From Saccopteryx bilineata (taxonomy: Eukaryota > Chordata > Mammalia > Chiroptera > Emballonuridae), in NCBI RefSeq assembly GCF_036850765.1, contig NC_089491.1:128478766-128542765 (forward strand): a DNA stretch of 64,000 bases. The letters are read 5' to 3'. The translations under genes were made by a program, and so were the position numbers. Below are positions 45,755-58,274 of this stretch, in pieces. A model generated the notes under the pieces. It was not told the DNA's origin. It ran no database searches and saw nothing but the letters and a program-made list of their open reading frames with translations. Numbering within the stretch: position 1 is the first letter of the stretch; every line of letters starts with the position of its first letter.

Positions 45755-47734
45755 AAAACTTTTTTTCTTTAACACAGTAGTTGTTGTGTACTTTTTCTCC
45801 CAGATACTATAGTATTAGAGAAAATATGACCCTACAAATCTTAATAATTTGTAGCACATCTAAGCCTTGAAGTCAGAAAAGATGAACACTGCCACTGAGC
45901 TATTATCTTTCCATTGATTTGGGGAATACTTGCACATACTGAAAGATACTGTTTTCTTGGCTTTTCTCACCCTCTTTTATTAGCTGGTTAGTTGTAGAAT
46001 ATTCTACATATATCTGGGAAATTTAAAAAAACCATATTTTTCTTGCACATTCAATGATAAGAGGTATACAGCAAAGACATATAATATCAAGACAAAGGCA
46101 GGCTCCATGAAGTGAGTTGTAACCTTTTACATATTTTTTCTGCAAGTTATTCCAAAGACCAGCCAATGACACCAATTTCTAGAAAATGCTTCAACACTGA
46201 AATTGTATATTTGCTAGAGAATTATAAAAGCAAATGTAATTCAAAAAGGTCACATTTAATCTCAAACTTGACCCATTCATTACCAAAGTTAGGTTTGAAT
46301 CATCTTGTCAATCACCTAAGAATATCTCTATATCTTCTTTATATGTTGACTGTGGGTCAGCTTTCTAAGGAAAAATCTTTAACAAAGAAAGCTTCTCCAT
46401 TAAGCGTTGGAGGTGCAAATAACCTTTCTCTTTCAACAAGAAAATCTGATTCAAGATTTTTTCACTGGTCTAATGCTGTATTTCCTATTTTTAAAAATTC
46501 TGAATGAGCAATCATGACTGAGAGACATAAAGCAAAAAGAGAGGTTTTTGGTTTAATTATATTCAATCTTAAATAAGCATTATGTGATCTTGCTTTTTGC
46601 AGTTCATTTTAAGGAAAGAGTAAATAATTTTTTTTGCTTGTTATAAATATCCATTGAAAAAGACTGAACTGTGACATAAATAGTTATTGAATTGCTAAGA
46701 AAATAGGATGCTCACAGGTTTCAAGCAGAAAATATGGTCTATACTTTAAGCAATGTCTCAATTTGTATATCTTGAACTGACTAAAAAGCTTATTTACACT
46801 TAAAATTATTTTCTTTAAAGGAGCCATGTCAGCATTTATGGCCATCAAAGAAAGGTACCCTATAAAAGCACAATAAAATTTGGAAATATACAATTTTTGG
46901 AAAATCACATTTTATCCACAATAACAGGTATGGACATAAAAAGTATAATGCAAAGATTTTTGCATTCTCATTGAAAAGCTATAACCTTGTGCAATTTATA
47001 AACTAAATATTTTCCAGGCATAGCAATATAATTTGGAACTTAATGTGTCATTTAGAACCATATCTCTCATACAGCCTCACTTATAAGACTAGAACATTTC
47101 CTTTCTTACTGGGCCAGTACTCTGGGAATTTTTAAAAAGCTCTCATAGAAAAACTATGCTGTGAAATAAAGGTATATAAATGAAAACAAACATATCACTC
47201 AACATTGGCTAGTTGGTCAACATGTTTTTAGAATGTGGCAGACACAAGAGTTAATAATGGAAACATTAGGTACTCCCAATATCTGCTAACAACTGAAAAA
47301 AATAAACAGGTCAATTCTGTTTGTTTTTTCTCATTAATATATCCATTAAATCAGTCTAAAATCACATTTATTTTTACCACTATAATACTAACTAATAGAG
47401 CCCACAGTCAAACTTTATGATATTAGTTACATGGTTGATAGATAAAACATAATTTCCTTTCTATATATGTTTGATTTGGAAGATTTCTTTTAATACTTAC
47501 TATTACTTTCCAGAGAATTTTGTCTTGTTTCTTCTGACCATGCTCCCCACTGTCCAGCTGTTGATTAGTCATTCATTCTTTTAACATAGCTTGCTAGCTT
47601 TATGTTACCACAAATTTGATATTGTATAATTTTCTTATTCATAGGAGATACAATGGATCATGGAGAACTGAGTTTGAAACCCAGTTCTGCAATTATTAGT
47701 CTTCAGATAGGAAGAAAGTTATTTAACCACTTTA
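45755..47734. other. AT-rich sequence, no gene recognised
   Basis: A frame at 46112-46507 (131 codons) has no recognisable protein features, and its composition matches the surrounding DNA. No RNA gene or confident repeat is seen. Confidence 0.45.
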
Positions 47735-47744
47735 AAACTCAGTT

Positions 47745-48066
47745 CCTGCCTGACTAGGTGGTGGCGCAGTGGATAGAGCATCGGACTGGGATGCGGAGGT
47801 CCCAGGTTCGAGACCCTGAGGTCTCCAGCTTGAGCGCAGACTCATCTGGTTTGAGCAAAAGCTCACCAGCTTGGACCCAAAGCCCATGGCTTGAGCAAGG
47901 GGTTACTCCATCTGCTGAAGGCCCACGGTCAAGGCACATATGAGAAAGCAATCAATGAACAACTAAGGTGTCGCAACAAAAAATTGATGATTGATGTGTT
48001 TCATCTCTCTCTGTCCCTGTCTGTCCCTCTCTCTGACTCTCTTTCTCAGTTAAAAAAAAAAAAAAG
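47745..48066 (+). mobile_element. tRNA-derived SINE, long 'GTGGTGGCGCAGTGGATAG' type
   Basis: A well-preserved copy with head 'cctgactaggtggtggcgca', 'ggttcgagacc' B box, 'gctcaccagcttggaccc', 'ggcacatatgagaaagcaat' and an A-run. The duplication AAACTCAGTT is at 47735-47744 and 48067-48076. Confidence 0.95.
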
Positions 48067-48277
48067 AAACTCAGTTTTCTCATCTTTAAAATTAGAATAA
48101 GGTTACCTTGTGTAAGCTGTTAGAACTAGAAATGAGATAAATTCAACAATCACTCCCATGTTATGCATTTGTAAAAAGTATTGCCCCTTCAGAACACTAC
48201 CAGAGGCCTTTATCTTGATCAAGAAATGTCATCCAGCCTACTTTTTTTTATGTTTTGTCAAAAGAATGTCATGTAGA

Positions 48278-48389
48278 GGCCTGACCTGTGGTGGCACAGT
48301 GGATAAAGTGTCGACCTGGAAATGCTGAGGTCACCAGTTCAAAACCCTGGGATTGCCTGGCCAAGGCACATATGGGAGTTGATGCTTTC

Positions 48390-48439
<50 letters not shown>

Positions 48440-48493
48440 AAAAAAAAAACAAACAAAAACTGAATAAAGTTAAAAATAAAATATTTTTTTTAA
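48278..48493 (+). mobile_element. Short tRNA-derived SINE (RHIN1-like)
   Basis: The head 'ggcctgacctgtggtggcac' is followed by 'ggcacatatgggagttgatg', a (CT)n run of about 40 bp and an A-rich tail. The perfect 18-bp duplication AAAAGAATGTCATGTAGA is at 48260-48277 and 48494-48511, the longest seen in the window. Confidence 0.96.
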
Positions 48494-48511
48494 AAAAGAA
48501 TGTCATGTAGA

Positions 48512-49067
48512 ACTGTGTAAATGCCTTCCTAAATTAAAATATATTTCTCTCATTCTATTACTCTAGAAACCTTTTCCAAAATTTGTAAGATTTGTTCCTG
48601 ATGTTTCCATTGTAAATATTAATAATTTTTAAAAAGAAATCTAAATTCATTTAGTTTGATAAATCAAGAAAAAAGAAGGCTTTTAGTAATTTCTAAAATT
48701 TTTCTCGGAATCTATGTTATGCTCACAGAGCAAATATTTTTCTGTAAAAAATGTCAACATCCTGTTCTCTGCTATCTTTTTCATTACTGGCAGAATTATC
48801 TGTGCACCAGCTTATAAATTACCTGAGCCATGATGTTCAAATTTGAAATCAAACAGATTATTGTCTTGTCTACCTTGACTTATATGTTTAGGTTTCTACT
48901 GCATTATATTTCCTCTCTGTTCATTTTAAATTTATTCTTTTTAGGAGAAAAAAGTTCATAACAAAATATAATTTGATTAGTTCTCATTCTTTGTTGTTTT
49001 TTGTTTGTTTGTTTGATTGCTTGCTTTTAATAATTTTTATTTACCAGAAACAAAGGAAACACCTTTT
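48512..49067. other. AT-rich sequence, no gene recognised
   Basis: Nothing recognised. Confidence 0.5.
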
Positions 49068-49253
49068 TTATTTTGTAAAATATTTCATTTATTGATTTTA
49101 GAGAGAGAGAAAGGAAGAGGGAAAGAATGGTAAGCCTCAACTTGTAGTCATTGCTTCTCATATCTGCCTTGACCAGGAAAGCCCACGGTTTGAAACCAGT
49201 AACCTCATCATTCCAAGTTGACATTTTATCCACTGTGCCACCACAGGTCAGGT
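49068..49253 (-). mobile_element. Short tRNA-derived SINE, antisense
   Basis: An A-rich tail complement and (GA)n are followed by 'atctgccttgaccaggaaag', 'acggtttgaaaccagtaacc' and the head complement 'ccactgtgccaccacaggtc'. It is diverged. Flanks 'gaaacacc' and 'gaaacgtg' may be a decayed duplication. Confidence 0.87.
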
Positions 49254-49360
49254 GAAACGTGTTTTTTTATATGCTCCAAAATTATTGCATCGTTGCATAT
49301 ATTGTATGTGTGTGCTTATCTACATATAGATAAGTTTATCTCTCTATCTCTGTCTCTCTT

Positions 49361-49407
<47 letters not shown>

Positions 49408-49480
49408 GTATGTATGTATGTATATGTATATTTGCATGGGTATATGTGCCAATATGTCTGTGTGTGTGTGTGTGTATGTA
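49361..49480 (+). repeat. Compound (TG)n/(TA)n/(TATG)n microsatellite
   Basis: (GT)13-type run, then (AT)n, then (GTAT)n, then a second (TG)n at about 49459-49475. Alternating purine-pyrimidine sequence of this kind can form Z-DNA. The 109-codon open frame over it is low-complexity and not a gene. Confidence 0.95.
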
Positions 49481-50725
49481 TTTGGGTATATGTGTATTTA
49501 ATATGAGAGAGGAAAAGAGAGAGTGTATCCTTAGCATTTTTTTTTAACTTCCACGTCTCAACTTGTTTTTGGCTTTAGCTTTCCAGACACACTGTTTTCC
49601 TGGTGGTGTCCCCCTTAGGATTGGCTTTTAGTTACATGTCTGCTCAAAGACATGATATTCTATGAAAATCATATCTCTTTAGATATTTTTGTGACTTTTT
49701 ATGTTCTTTAAATCCTTCAAATCTTTTATTATTGAGGATCCCATCTCTCTGAAAAGTGGACTTCACTTTTTAGAATTTTATTTTATATTTATTTCATTTG
49801 AATTCTTAACATTTGAAGGTTAAATATGAGTCACAAAGCATTCTTTCAGTTTGAAAATATTAAGATACAAAGTCACCTTTTCCAGAGTTCTAGATCCTTC
49901 AATCTCATCATTCTGCTTATGTGTACTTGATTTATTTCCAAAGTAAAATTTAGTCTTAATGTTTTATTTTAAACATTAAAATTTTAATGTAGATTTGAGA
50001 TTATTTTTTAAATAACTAGATTTAAACATTTATTCTGAAAAAATACATACTTGAGAACAAAGTAATTTTTAATTTAAATTTTGCTTCAGCTTCCAACTGT
50101 ATCAAAATATTTTCTTCAAAGATTTACCCAAAAGTTAAATTTATTATGAGTTAAATTATATAAATTTTATATGCTCATAGAAAATACAGTTATATTAAGA
50201 ATATAGTATGTTCAAATTCTATGTTTTAGAGGAGAAAAAGCAATACCCAAAAAAGCCATCTCTTTAAAATAGATGAATCAAAGATACAGTAATAAGATTC
50301 TCAGTATTTTTGTATTAAATATTTCCATAAGGGACACTCATTAAATTTAATATGCAGGATATTATTATCTTATTTAATGATCATTTAAGAGTGAACAATG
50401 ACATTGAATACACAAAATTCAGAAACTCTCTCTTTCAACATATGTTACTATAGCTTAATCAATGTGTAAATAAAGTAATAGAAGCTGTTAGCATTTATAA
50501 TGGGAAGTTAACAATTGCAAATATATTTAAAACAGTTAATTTATTGATGTAGGACATTTTTCTCTTTTATTTCCTCCCAACTTCATCATTGGTCACCAAG
50601 TAAATAAAGTACCTGCAGTCTTCACAGAAATATATAACAATTCCATTTTAATCTTCAGGTTTTAAACTCTATTACAAACTAGATATTTAGAAACTACTTT
50701 ATTATAGTTCATCTGAGGCGATTTA
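49481..50725. other. AT-rich sequence, no gene recognised
   Basis: Nothing recognised. Confidence 0.5.
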
Positions 50726-50726
50726 C

Positions 50727-51105
50727 TTTTTTTTTTTAAATTTTTTAGTGAGAGGAGTGGAGGCAGTGACAGATTCCTGCATGCACTTCGACCGGGATCC
50801 ACCCAGCAAGCCCACTAGGGGGCGATGCTCTGCCCATCTGGGGCCCTTGCTCCTTGCAACAGGAGCCATTTTTTTTAGCACCTGAGGCAGAGGCCATGGA
50901 GCCATCCTCAGCACCTGGGGCCAAATTGCTCCAATCAAGCCATGGCTGCAGGAAGGAAGAAGAGAAAGAGAGAGAAAGAAAGAAAAGAGAAGGGGAGAGG
51001 TGAAGAAGCAAATGGACATTTCTCCTGTGTACCATGACTGAGAATCGAACTGGGAACATCCACACAGTTGGCCAATGCTCTACTACTGAACCAATGAGGC
51101 AATCC
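50727..51105 (-). mobile_element. tRNA-derived SINE, 'CCGGTTGGCTCAGTGGTAGAG' type, antisense (diverged)
   Basis: 'cgaccgggatccacccagca', 'gggggcgatgctctgcccat', 'gcagaggccatggagccatc' and the head complement 'ctactactgaaccaatgagg' identify the family; it is older than the copy at 39593. Flanks 'gaggcgat' and 'gaggcaat' may be the duplication. Confidence 0.9.
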
Positions 51106-51574
51106 TCTTATTGACTAATCTATTATTTTTCTCTGTGGTATGTCCCAACTGTTTTTAAAAAAGCTGTTGAAATATTACATGTATTCTTTACCCCGTGAAA
51201 TATGTCACTTTTGTTTAACTATTTGACATGCCTTATTTTTCCATCATTATAGTTCCCTGTTACTTTTAAATGTATTTATATTTTTTCACACTTGAACACT
51301 GTTATTCCACATTGTTTGCTTTAACAGTGAGAGAACATTTCAAAAAAGTTAAAAATAATCTTGATTCTTTTACCTCTGTCATTCTTTTGTATATAAAAAT
51401 ATTTTATATACAAAATTGTATATTTTGCTTTACAGAAGGAAAATTATTTGCTGGATCAGAACTAAGGATTAAGGTCAACCACATTTCCTCCAGATAAAAG
51501 TATCTCCAATGTTCTTTGCCATCTATGAACAAAGGGAAGAAACCCTTTATTTTTGTATGTTAACTGGTTTATTT

Positions 51575-51745
51575 TAATAGGGTTTTTTTTTATTTTTGTT
51601 GAATTATGTGGGGCACAGGTTTCAGGTGTACAACTCAACAAAACATTATGTGCGCACTTAGAGTGTGCCCATCAGTCCAATCAAAGTCTTTTTTGTCCCC
51701 ATTTCCCCCCTTTTCCCACCTCCACCTGCTTTCCCTCCATAGTCT
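51575..51745 (-). mobile_element. Old L1 3'-end fragment, antisense
   Basis: 'cacaggtttcaggtgtacaa' and 'ctcaacaaaacattatgtgc' followed by a C-rich block are the complement of an L1 3' UTR. Confidence 0.65.
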
Positions 51746-52017
51746 AACTTTTAAAGCAATTTGGTTTTGACTGTAGGTTACATCTATAATCAAACAATTG
51801 GATATTATCGGTCATTATAAGACACATTAGATGGTAATAAGAACAGGCAGAAGTTATTCACTATTAAATGAACTCAATATCTTAAACTACATCTTACAGT
51901 TTAGGAATTAGTACTTTCAAAAGGTTGAATTTTTCTTGAAGGGACAGCTATTGGCTCCCATTTCTAGGTAATCAGTTATGATGATGTCAAATAAAATCAC
52001 TCACAGTAGTGGCCATC

Positions 52018-52062
<45 letters not shown>

Positions 52063-53051
52063 ATGGTATTAAGGGCTCACACCTTTCCCTCTCTTTTTAT
52101 TACATGAATCTATTCTTTAATTATAATTACTTATTTACAAATAATTGTACTGTTAGTAAAGGAACAAATATAAAAATTTCCTAAAAAGTCACATTCTTGA
52201 TATATACAATAACCTGACAGTTATTTTCAAGAAAGCAAACTGATCTCTGCTAATACAATAAAACATGTTTTCTCCTTAAGTAAAAAGACCTATAAGCTTA
52301 ACTTTGTATAAAGTTAAACAAGTGTTCTCATTTGATGTAAATATCAAATTAAAAATTTTTTAATCTTGTTAATACAATTTAACCTTATACTTACAACATT
52401 TCTGAAGCTTTAAATTGTTTGTAACTAGACAAACTATTTTGTTTATTATGCATGGTATCTTTGTCCACCACAATTTGCTCATGCAGCATGACCTCATTAA
52501 TGTCTTTAAAAATCATTTTAAAGAACCAATTACTTTGAGAAAACATTTGGAAAATTGTACACTAATAGTCAAGATTTATAAAACTTAAATGTATATTTGT
52601 AGTATTTGTAATTTAATGGTTGGAGATGTTTAGTTAAATCCATAAACCAAAGTATTTCTACACTTTTTCTACTGATTTACTGTAACCACTCTTAAACAAA
52701 TTCAGAGTAAGCAAGAAACAGTCAAAATATTCTTTATTACATTCAAATAACTATCAAATGTGTGATGATAACAACCTATTGCTAATTGAACTCTGTTGAT
52801 GTGGTTCACCTCTCAAATATTGTGGTAGGGGAGCTTGCTGAGCACCCAGGGAATACAAAAATCACAACAGGGGAAATGTTACATCCATGAAGTGGAGGAA
52901 CTCAGAAGGAAAACCTTACTTCATGATTTGCCTAGCAAGTTGCAATCTTTCCTCTTGGCATTACAAAATAATATGACTCAACTTTTTACTCTATAGTACT
53001 CCTCAAATTTTTATTCTAATCAAAATTGCATTCTTGTGTCAAAAGACAATT
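51746..53051. other. AT-rich sequence with a (TAAA)n tract
   Basis: The (AAAT)n tract at 52020-52063 (about 11 copies) is the only recognised feature. No gene is seen. Confidence 0.5.
52020..52063 (+). repeat. (AAAT)n microsatellite
   Basis: About 11 tandem AAAT copies without interruption, not attached to a recognisable SINE body. Confidence 0.95.
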
Positions 53052-53064
53052 TAAATGAGAATCT

Positions 53065-53396
53065 TTTTTGTGTGTATGACAGAGACAGAGACAGACAGAC
53101 AGAGGAACATATAGGGACAAACAGAAAGGGAGAGAGATGAGAAGCATCAATTCTTTATTGCAGCTCCTTAGCTGTTCGTTGACTGCTTTCTCATATATGA
53201 CTCTACCAGGGGCTACAGCAGACTGAGTGACCCCTTGCTCAAGCCAAAGACCTTGGGCTCAAGCTGGTGAGCATTGCTCAAACTAAATGAACCTGTGCTC
53301 AAGCTGGAGACCTTGGGGTTTTGATCCTGGGTTTGAACCTGGGTCCTCAACATTCCAGTCTGATGCTCTATGCACTGTGCCACCGCCCAGTCAGGC
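53065..53396 (-). mobile_element. tRNA-derived SINE, long type, antisense
   Basis: 'gacagagacagacagacaga', 'gatgagaagcatcaattctt', 'gctttctcatatatgactct', 'gctcaagctggtgagcattg' and the head complement 'gcactgtgccaccgcccagt'. The perfect duplication TAAATGAGAATCT is at 53052-53064 and 53397-53409. Confidence 0.94.
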
Positions 53397-53409
53397 TAAA
53401 TGAGAATCT

Positions 53410-54659
53410 AATGCTTTTACATGCTTGAATGAATAAATTAATCTTATTAAGTAAATCAGAATTCCAGACTAGGCCCAATGCTTTATTTTCTTATGCCTTT
53501 TTGCTAAATGAATAAACTATTTTCTGCCATGGGATTCTATAAGATGTCCGAATTAATTTGAGAAATAATGAATCTGAGTCATATGCTTCTTATTAAACCA
53601 ATAAAAGTGTAAGTGCCCTTCTAGCTTAAGTTAACTAAATTGACCATCTTTGAAAAGTAAAAGGATCATTTTAAAAATATTTTTCTGATAAATATCTCAA
53701 TTGGCCAATTTAATGGAGATAAAGCTACATATTATCCATCAACATCTCACCAAATAAATAGATGCTTAACAAGTAGTGATCTGACACATTACTAAAATTG
53801 GTATCATAAATACTAGTCCTACAGTTTCTCTCTCATATTTAGCGTTTCATTTTATAAGAAGAGAGTGGCATTTGCTTAATTATTTTTAATTTTTTTTCAT
53901 TGAATTTATTGGGGTGCCATTGGTTAACATAAACAAGTTTAAGTGGCCAATTCTACAGCACCATATTGTGTGTTCACTCCTCCAAGTCCAGTCTTCTTTT
54001 ATCACCATTTATTTTTATAATACCTAGTTTAGTCTTACAAATATGTTTATATTACTATTTAAGTAAATTTTATTATGAGTAAATTAATGTATTATAAATA
54101 TATTTTCATCATTTTCTTTATTTTCTTCAATGAATTTAAAAATTATTGCAATAAAATTTACACATTGCTCTTACAATATAAGATTTTACAAGGTAAAATT
54201 TTACTTAACACACACACAAAAATTCCCGTGACACTGCTTCATTCTGTTTTAACTACTTACTACTTAATGTTGATAGTAATTTTACTTTTTTGCCACTCAT
54301 ATCTTAGGAGTCATAGAAATGAACATTGCATAGGTACAAAAATATGTTTTTAGTAAGCTAAGAGACAAGTTTACACACTGTCAGCATCGTTGATTGGTCA
54401 ATTTATTGGTCTGACCATGTAAACTATTAGTAATTTTTATTTAAATTCCTTATCATTTATTCATTTGATTTTAAAGCAAAATATCATGTGGATTATAAAA
54501 AACTGAGAATTTGGTATAGCCTAGACACAGTAAATTTAGTTAATTAAATTACTTATTTTCTTAATAATACATTCAGGACAAGTAATTTTTTCAAATGTGT
54601 TCTCACAAAGAAGTGAGTTATGTCCATGCAGACTTGAAAATAACAAGAAGTATATGGCA
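53410..54659. other. AT-rich sequence with an L1 3'-end fragment
   Basis: At about 53890-54020, 'cattgaatttattggggtgc' and 'attgtgtgttcactcctcca' are the complement of an old L1 3' end. Nothing else is recognised. Confidence 0.5.
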
Positions 54660-55005
54660 GTGTTCAAAAAAAAAAAAAAAAGAAAAGAAACTCGTAGACA
54701 CAAATAACAGTGTGGGGATTATAGGACGGAACGAGGGGTGAGGAAGGTGAAGGAGAGTAGAGGGTGAGGAAGGTGAAGGAGAGTAGTGGGTGAGGAAGGT
54801 GAAGGAGAGTAGAGGGTGAGGAAGGTGAAGGAAAGTAGAGGGGGGATAGGTGGCAGTGGAGTGGGACTTGACTTGTAAACACACAGTGCCATGTACAGAT
54901 GATGAGTTGTGGAGTTGTTCACCTGAATATGTATGATTTTATTAACAAATGCCACCCCAATTAATTCAATAAAAAATTAAAATAAATAAAAATAAAGTAG
55001 TTTAG
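54660..55005 (+). mobile_element. L1 3' UTR fragment (sense) with an internal minisatellite
   Basis: The end reads 'gacttgacttgtaaacacac', 'tacagatgatgagttgtgga', 'gttgttcacctgaatatgta' and 'ccccaattaattcaataaaa', the normal order of an old L1 3' UTR. The G-rich part upstream has become the 26-bp minisatellite. Confidence 0.7.
54736..54839 (+). repeat. 26-bp minisatellite, 4 copies
   Basis: The unit starts GGGTGAGGAAGGTGAAGGAG and repeats at 54736, 54762, 54788 and 54814 with only two or three differences. It is purine-only apart from T. The minus-strand frames that read 'LPHPLLSFTFLT' over and over are an effect of this repeat. Confidence 0.95.
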
Positions 55006-55067
55006 AAAGATTTTTAAGTAATGTATCTATATTAACAAATACTTTAATAGCTTTCACTACTTAATCT

Positions 55068-55315
55068 AATGAACAATATGAACTGAGGAACGGAATAGAG
55101 ACAGAGGCGGGATAAATGGGTCCAGAGGGAAAGTGCACAGAGGGGAAGGGGATGAGAGGATGGGATCTAGAGAGAGAAAAGGAAATCCTGGAGGGAAGGA
55201 GCGAGGGCGTTGCGAGGAGGGGGGCAAGGGAGATGTTGAGGAGAACATGGGGGAGGGGGATGCTTTTGGGGGGACACTAGAATCTATGTAAACACAATAA
55301 ATTTAAATTTTAAAA
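55068..55315 (+). mobile_element. LINE 3'-end-like G-rich fragment
   Basis: A purine-rich stretch ends 'gggacactagaatctatgta' and 'aacacaataaatttaaattt' with an A-rich tail, as in another old L1-type 3' UTR. The family assignment is tentative. Confidence 0.5.
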
Positions 55316-56589
55316 AAATCTAATTTTGTAAAACATTCAATATTATATTTTATAGAATTAATTATGTAAATGTGTCTACCAGATGGTTCAAATTGTACCT
55401 TCATTTATTTCTTAATAAAATTATCAATCTACTTAAGATAAATAGAATATAAAAAATTAGATGTTGGTTATTATGCAAGCAAATCACTACAGAAATTATT
55501 GAATTTTATCATATTTAATTGGTTGAAATGACCTAAGAAAAAGATTCAGTTTCATCTATTGACAATTAATGTTAATGAATTAATTATATTTCCTTAGAAA
55601 TTGAGTAATTAAATAATAATTGATATTTAATAGAGAGTAAAAGAGGAGACCACAGATGAGACTAAGTTATCTAGTTCCAAGGAAAAGGCATAAAGGCTGA
55701 TAAGAAAGGAAACAACACTAACAAATCTTCTCAAATTCACAGATCTTTTAATTAGGCTCACCATCTACAACAGGGTTTACAAGTAAATAACATTCTGAGC
55801 AGCTATGAGACAATGCCAAGACTTCGTGTTAATTAAGTGAAGCAATAATATAAAATAAGAATATCATTAAATCTAAAAACATATAAGAAAATTGCAGCTT
55901 AGTATCTTGTCCAAGGTTATATAAAATAATAAGGGATTGAGAGTGACTTTCATCTCAGATCTGTGTTGTTCAATAGTCCCTGATTCTAACAACGATTGTA
56001 TATCACTTTCTAATTATGAAGCGTTTATTGACAATGCATTTGGCTATAAAGTGTTTATCTAGAAGAAGTGACTACATTAAAAATAATATAAAAGTCCAAA
56101 AATAATTTAGATAATTAGAAGTTCTTTTCTGTAAAATACTGTTTTTCAATGTTTAAAAATTTGAACATCTAAGACACTGGCTTATACAATTAATTTCACT
56201 GACTCAACTACAGCCTGAGAGTCTAAAATTTTTTTTCTAATTTTAGTTATTTAAAAATATATAGTAAATAAAATTCATGGATTCTGAGACATTAAAGGAC
56301 TCCAAAAATTGTAAACTTGATTTAATGCATTATGTTATGGTCTTTCATAACTACATCTCCAAATTAGCCAAATTGGTAGTTTGGCAATATATGCAAAACA
56401 TTTTTTGGGTTGATTAACTGAATTTTTTAAATTGTTTAGCTAATCCAGTTTATAAAGTATCAACAAACTTGCATTTATCAGCTTATAGCTTACACATACT
56501 GAGTGCTTAAGAGTGTTTAATATGTACTGGGTAGTAACCTAATGGCTACTTCCATTAACCATAAAAAATAACAGCTATCACAATTCAAA
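55316..56589. other. AT-rich sequence, no gene recognised
   Basis: Nothing recognised. Confidence 0.5.
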
Positions 56590-56745
56590 ATGCAAAAGAA
56601 ATCACCTGGATATTCTGTTGAAAATACATATACCAGACTACTGTATTATTACCAGTAGGTCTGGGATGATTCTATAATTGATATTTTTAATGTATTCTAG
56701 TTCACACTGATGCAGATGGTTCATGAACTCCTTTCTAAAATACTG
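56590..56745 (+). mobile_element. MER5-like hAT MITE fragment
   Basis: 'aaatcacctggatattctgt', 'ttaccagtaggtctgggatg' and 'cacactgatgcagatggttc' follow the order of the old MER5A-type hAT repeat. A second possible piece of the same family, 'gattccagtgtgcagccaga' with 'tgagaaccactg', lies at 57111-57145. Confidence 0.65.
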
Positions 56746-57494
56746 CATTACATTCTTACAACTCTATCTGTGGTAATGACTATTATGCCTACTTCACAAA
56801 TGAAGTATCTCAGGATTAGATTTAAGTAAGCTCATGGTCACATAGTAGAGATGGATCAAAACTCTGACTTTGTTAATGAAATTCTAAGTCTAGTTCTTCT
56901 ATATACTATGATTCTTTACTCAAATTCATTTAAATTAGTAGGATTTTTTGGGGGGGAAAGGTTGTTTGTTTGCTTTAATTCTGAATGCTTATTAACATCA
57001 CCAAGAAAGCATTTTACCAATTCTTGAACTCCATTCTCTGAGTCTAGCATAAATGTTCCGGAGTTTCCAGGAATCAGTATTAAAAAAAAAAAAAAAAGTT
57101 TCTCCTAAATGATTCCAGTGTGCAGCCAGAATGAGAACCACTGTGCAGTTGAGAATCCTGTACAACAGTAAAATCCCACAGCCTCTCACTTATCCAAGTT
57201 ACAAAGGCCATGGATTAGTAAATGGTGAAGGGTGTAAATTTTTTCTTTGTTGTTCCTTGCACTTATGCAATATTTAATACTACAGTGTCTGTAAAGTCAT
57301 GGTGCACTTTTGACCAGTCACAGGAAAGCAACAAAAGACAATAGAAATGTGAATTCTGCACCAAATAAAAGGAAAACCCTCCCAGTTTCTGTAAGATGAT
57401 GTGGCAGCATGTGCGCATGCACAGATGATGACAACACTGTGTATACAGCGGAGCAGCCCATGGCCATGCCAGTCAAGATGTGGACGGTATAGAG

Positions 57495-57998
57495 CAGGGG
57501 TCCCCAAACTACGGCCCTCAGGCCACATGTGGCCCCATGAGGCCATTTATCCGGCCCCCATTGCCCTTCTGGAAGGGGCAGCTCTTTCATTGGTGGTCAG
57601 TGAGAGGAGCACTGTATGTTGCAGCACTGCAAAGCGTGGCATTGCTCATGTACAGTACTACTTCCGGTGATGCAGGACGCACGCTTCACGGCTCTGGAAG
57701 CGCGTCATATCACTTGTTACGGCTAGCAGTGACAAATATGGAACTAGACATTGACCATCTCATTAGCCAAAAGCAGGCCCATAGTTCCCATTGAAATACT
57801 GGTCAGTTTGTTGATTTAAATTTACTTGTTCTTTATTTTAAATATTGTATTTGTTCCCATTTTGTTTTTTTACTTTAAAATAAGATATGTGCGGTGTGCA
57901 TAGAAATTTGTTCATAGTTGTTTTTTTTATAGTCCGGCCCTCCAGTGGTCTGAGGGAGAGTGAACTGGCCCCCTGTGTAAAAAGTTTGGGGACCCCTG
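57495..57998. mobile_element. Non-autonomous hAT element nested in the mariner
   Basis: Termini CAGGGGTCCCCAAACT and AGTTTGGGGACCCCTG are perfect inverted repeats of 16 bp. The exact 8-bp duplication GTATAGAG lies at 57487-57494 and 57999-58006, the hAT hallmark. The 504-bp body includes 'tttcattggtggtcagtgag' and no transposase. It resembles the non-autonomous hAT group that spread in several tetrapod lineages (OC1-like); that link is from memory and unchecked. Confidence 0.95.
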
Positions 57999-58046
57999 GT
58001 ATAGAGGAAAGTTCAGTGTGTTCTGTGGCTCGCTAAATTCAAATCT

Positions 58047-58274
58047 GTGACCAAAGTGCAACGTGAATATCGATGTGTTTATAACAAAGCACCACCAAAT
58101 AGGAATAACATTACTGGGTGGGATAAGCAGTTGAAGGAAACTGGCAGTTTGGTGGAGAAACCCCGTTCTGGTAGGCCATCAGGCAGTAACAAGTCTGTAG
58201 AGGCTATACGGGATAGCTACCTAAGGAGCCCTAAAAAATCTGTGCATGAGCCCACATCGAACTGCACTGAATAG
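58047..58274 (+). pseudogene. Mariner-like transposase N-terminal (helix-turn-helix) remnant
   Basis: The frame reads VTKVQREYRCVYNKAPP, then 'ITGWDKQLKETGSLVEK' and 'RSGRPSGSNKSVEAIRDSYL'. This is the DNA-binding N-terminal domain common in mariner-type transposases of arthropods and some vertebrates. The catalytic domain is entirely missing, and the frame stops at TGA/TAG just before the right inverted repeat. Confidence 0.82.

Noticed and set aside
46112..46507. 131-codon frame as a possible gene
   Set aside because: There are no domain signatures, the composition is like the flanks, and no splice or promoter context was seen. Conservation data would be needed to revive it.
49218..49547. 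109-codon frame
   Set aside because: Most of it is the translation of (TG)n/(TA)n microsatellites (VCVCVCVC, IYIYI).
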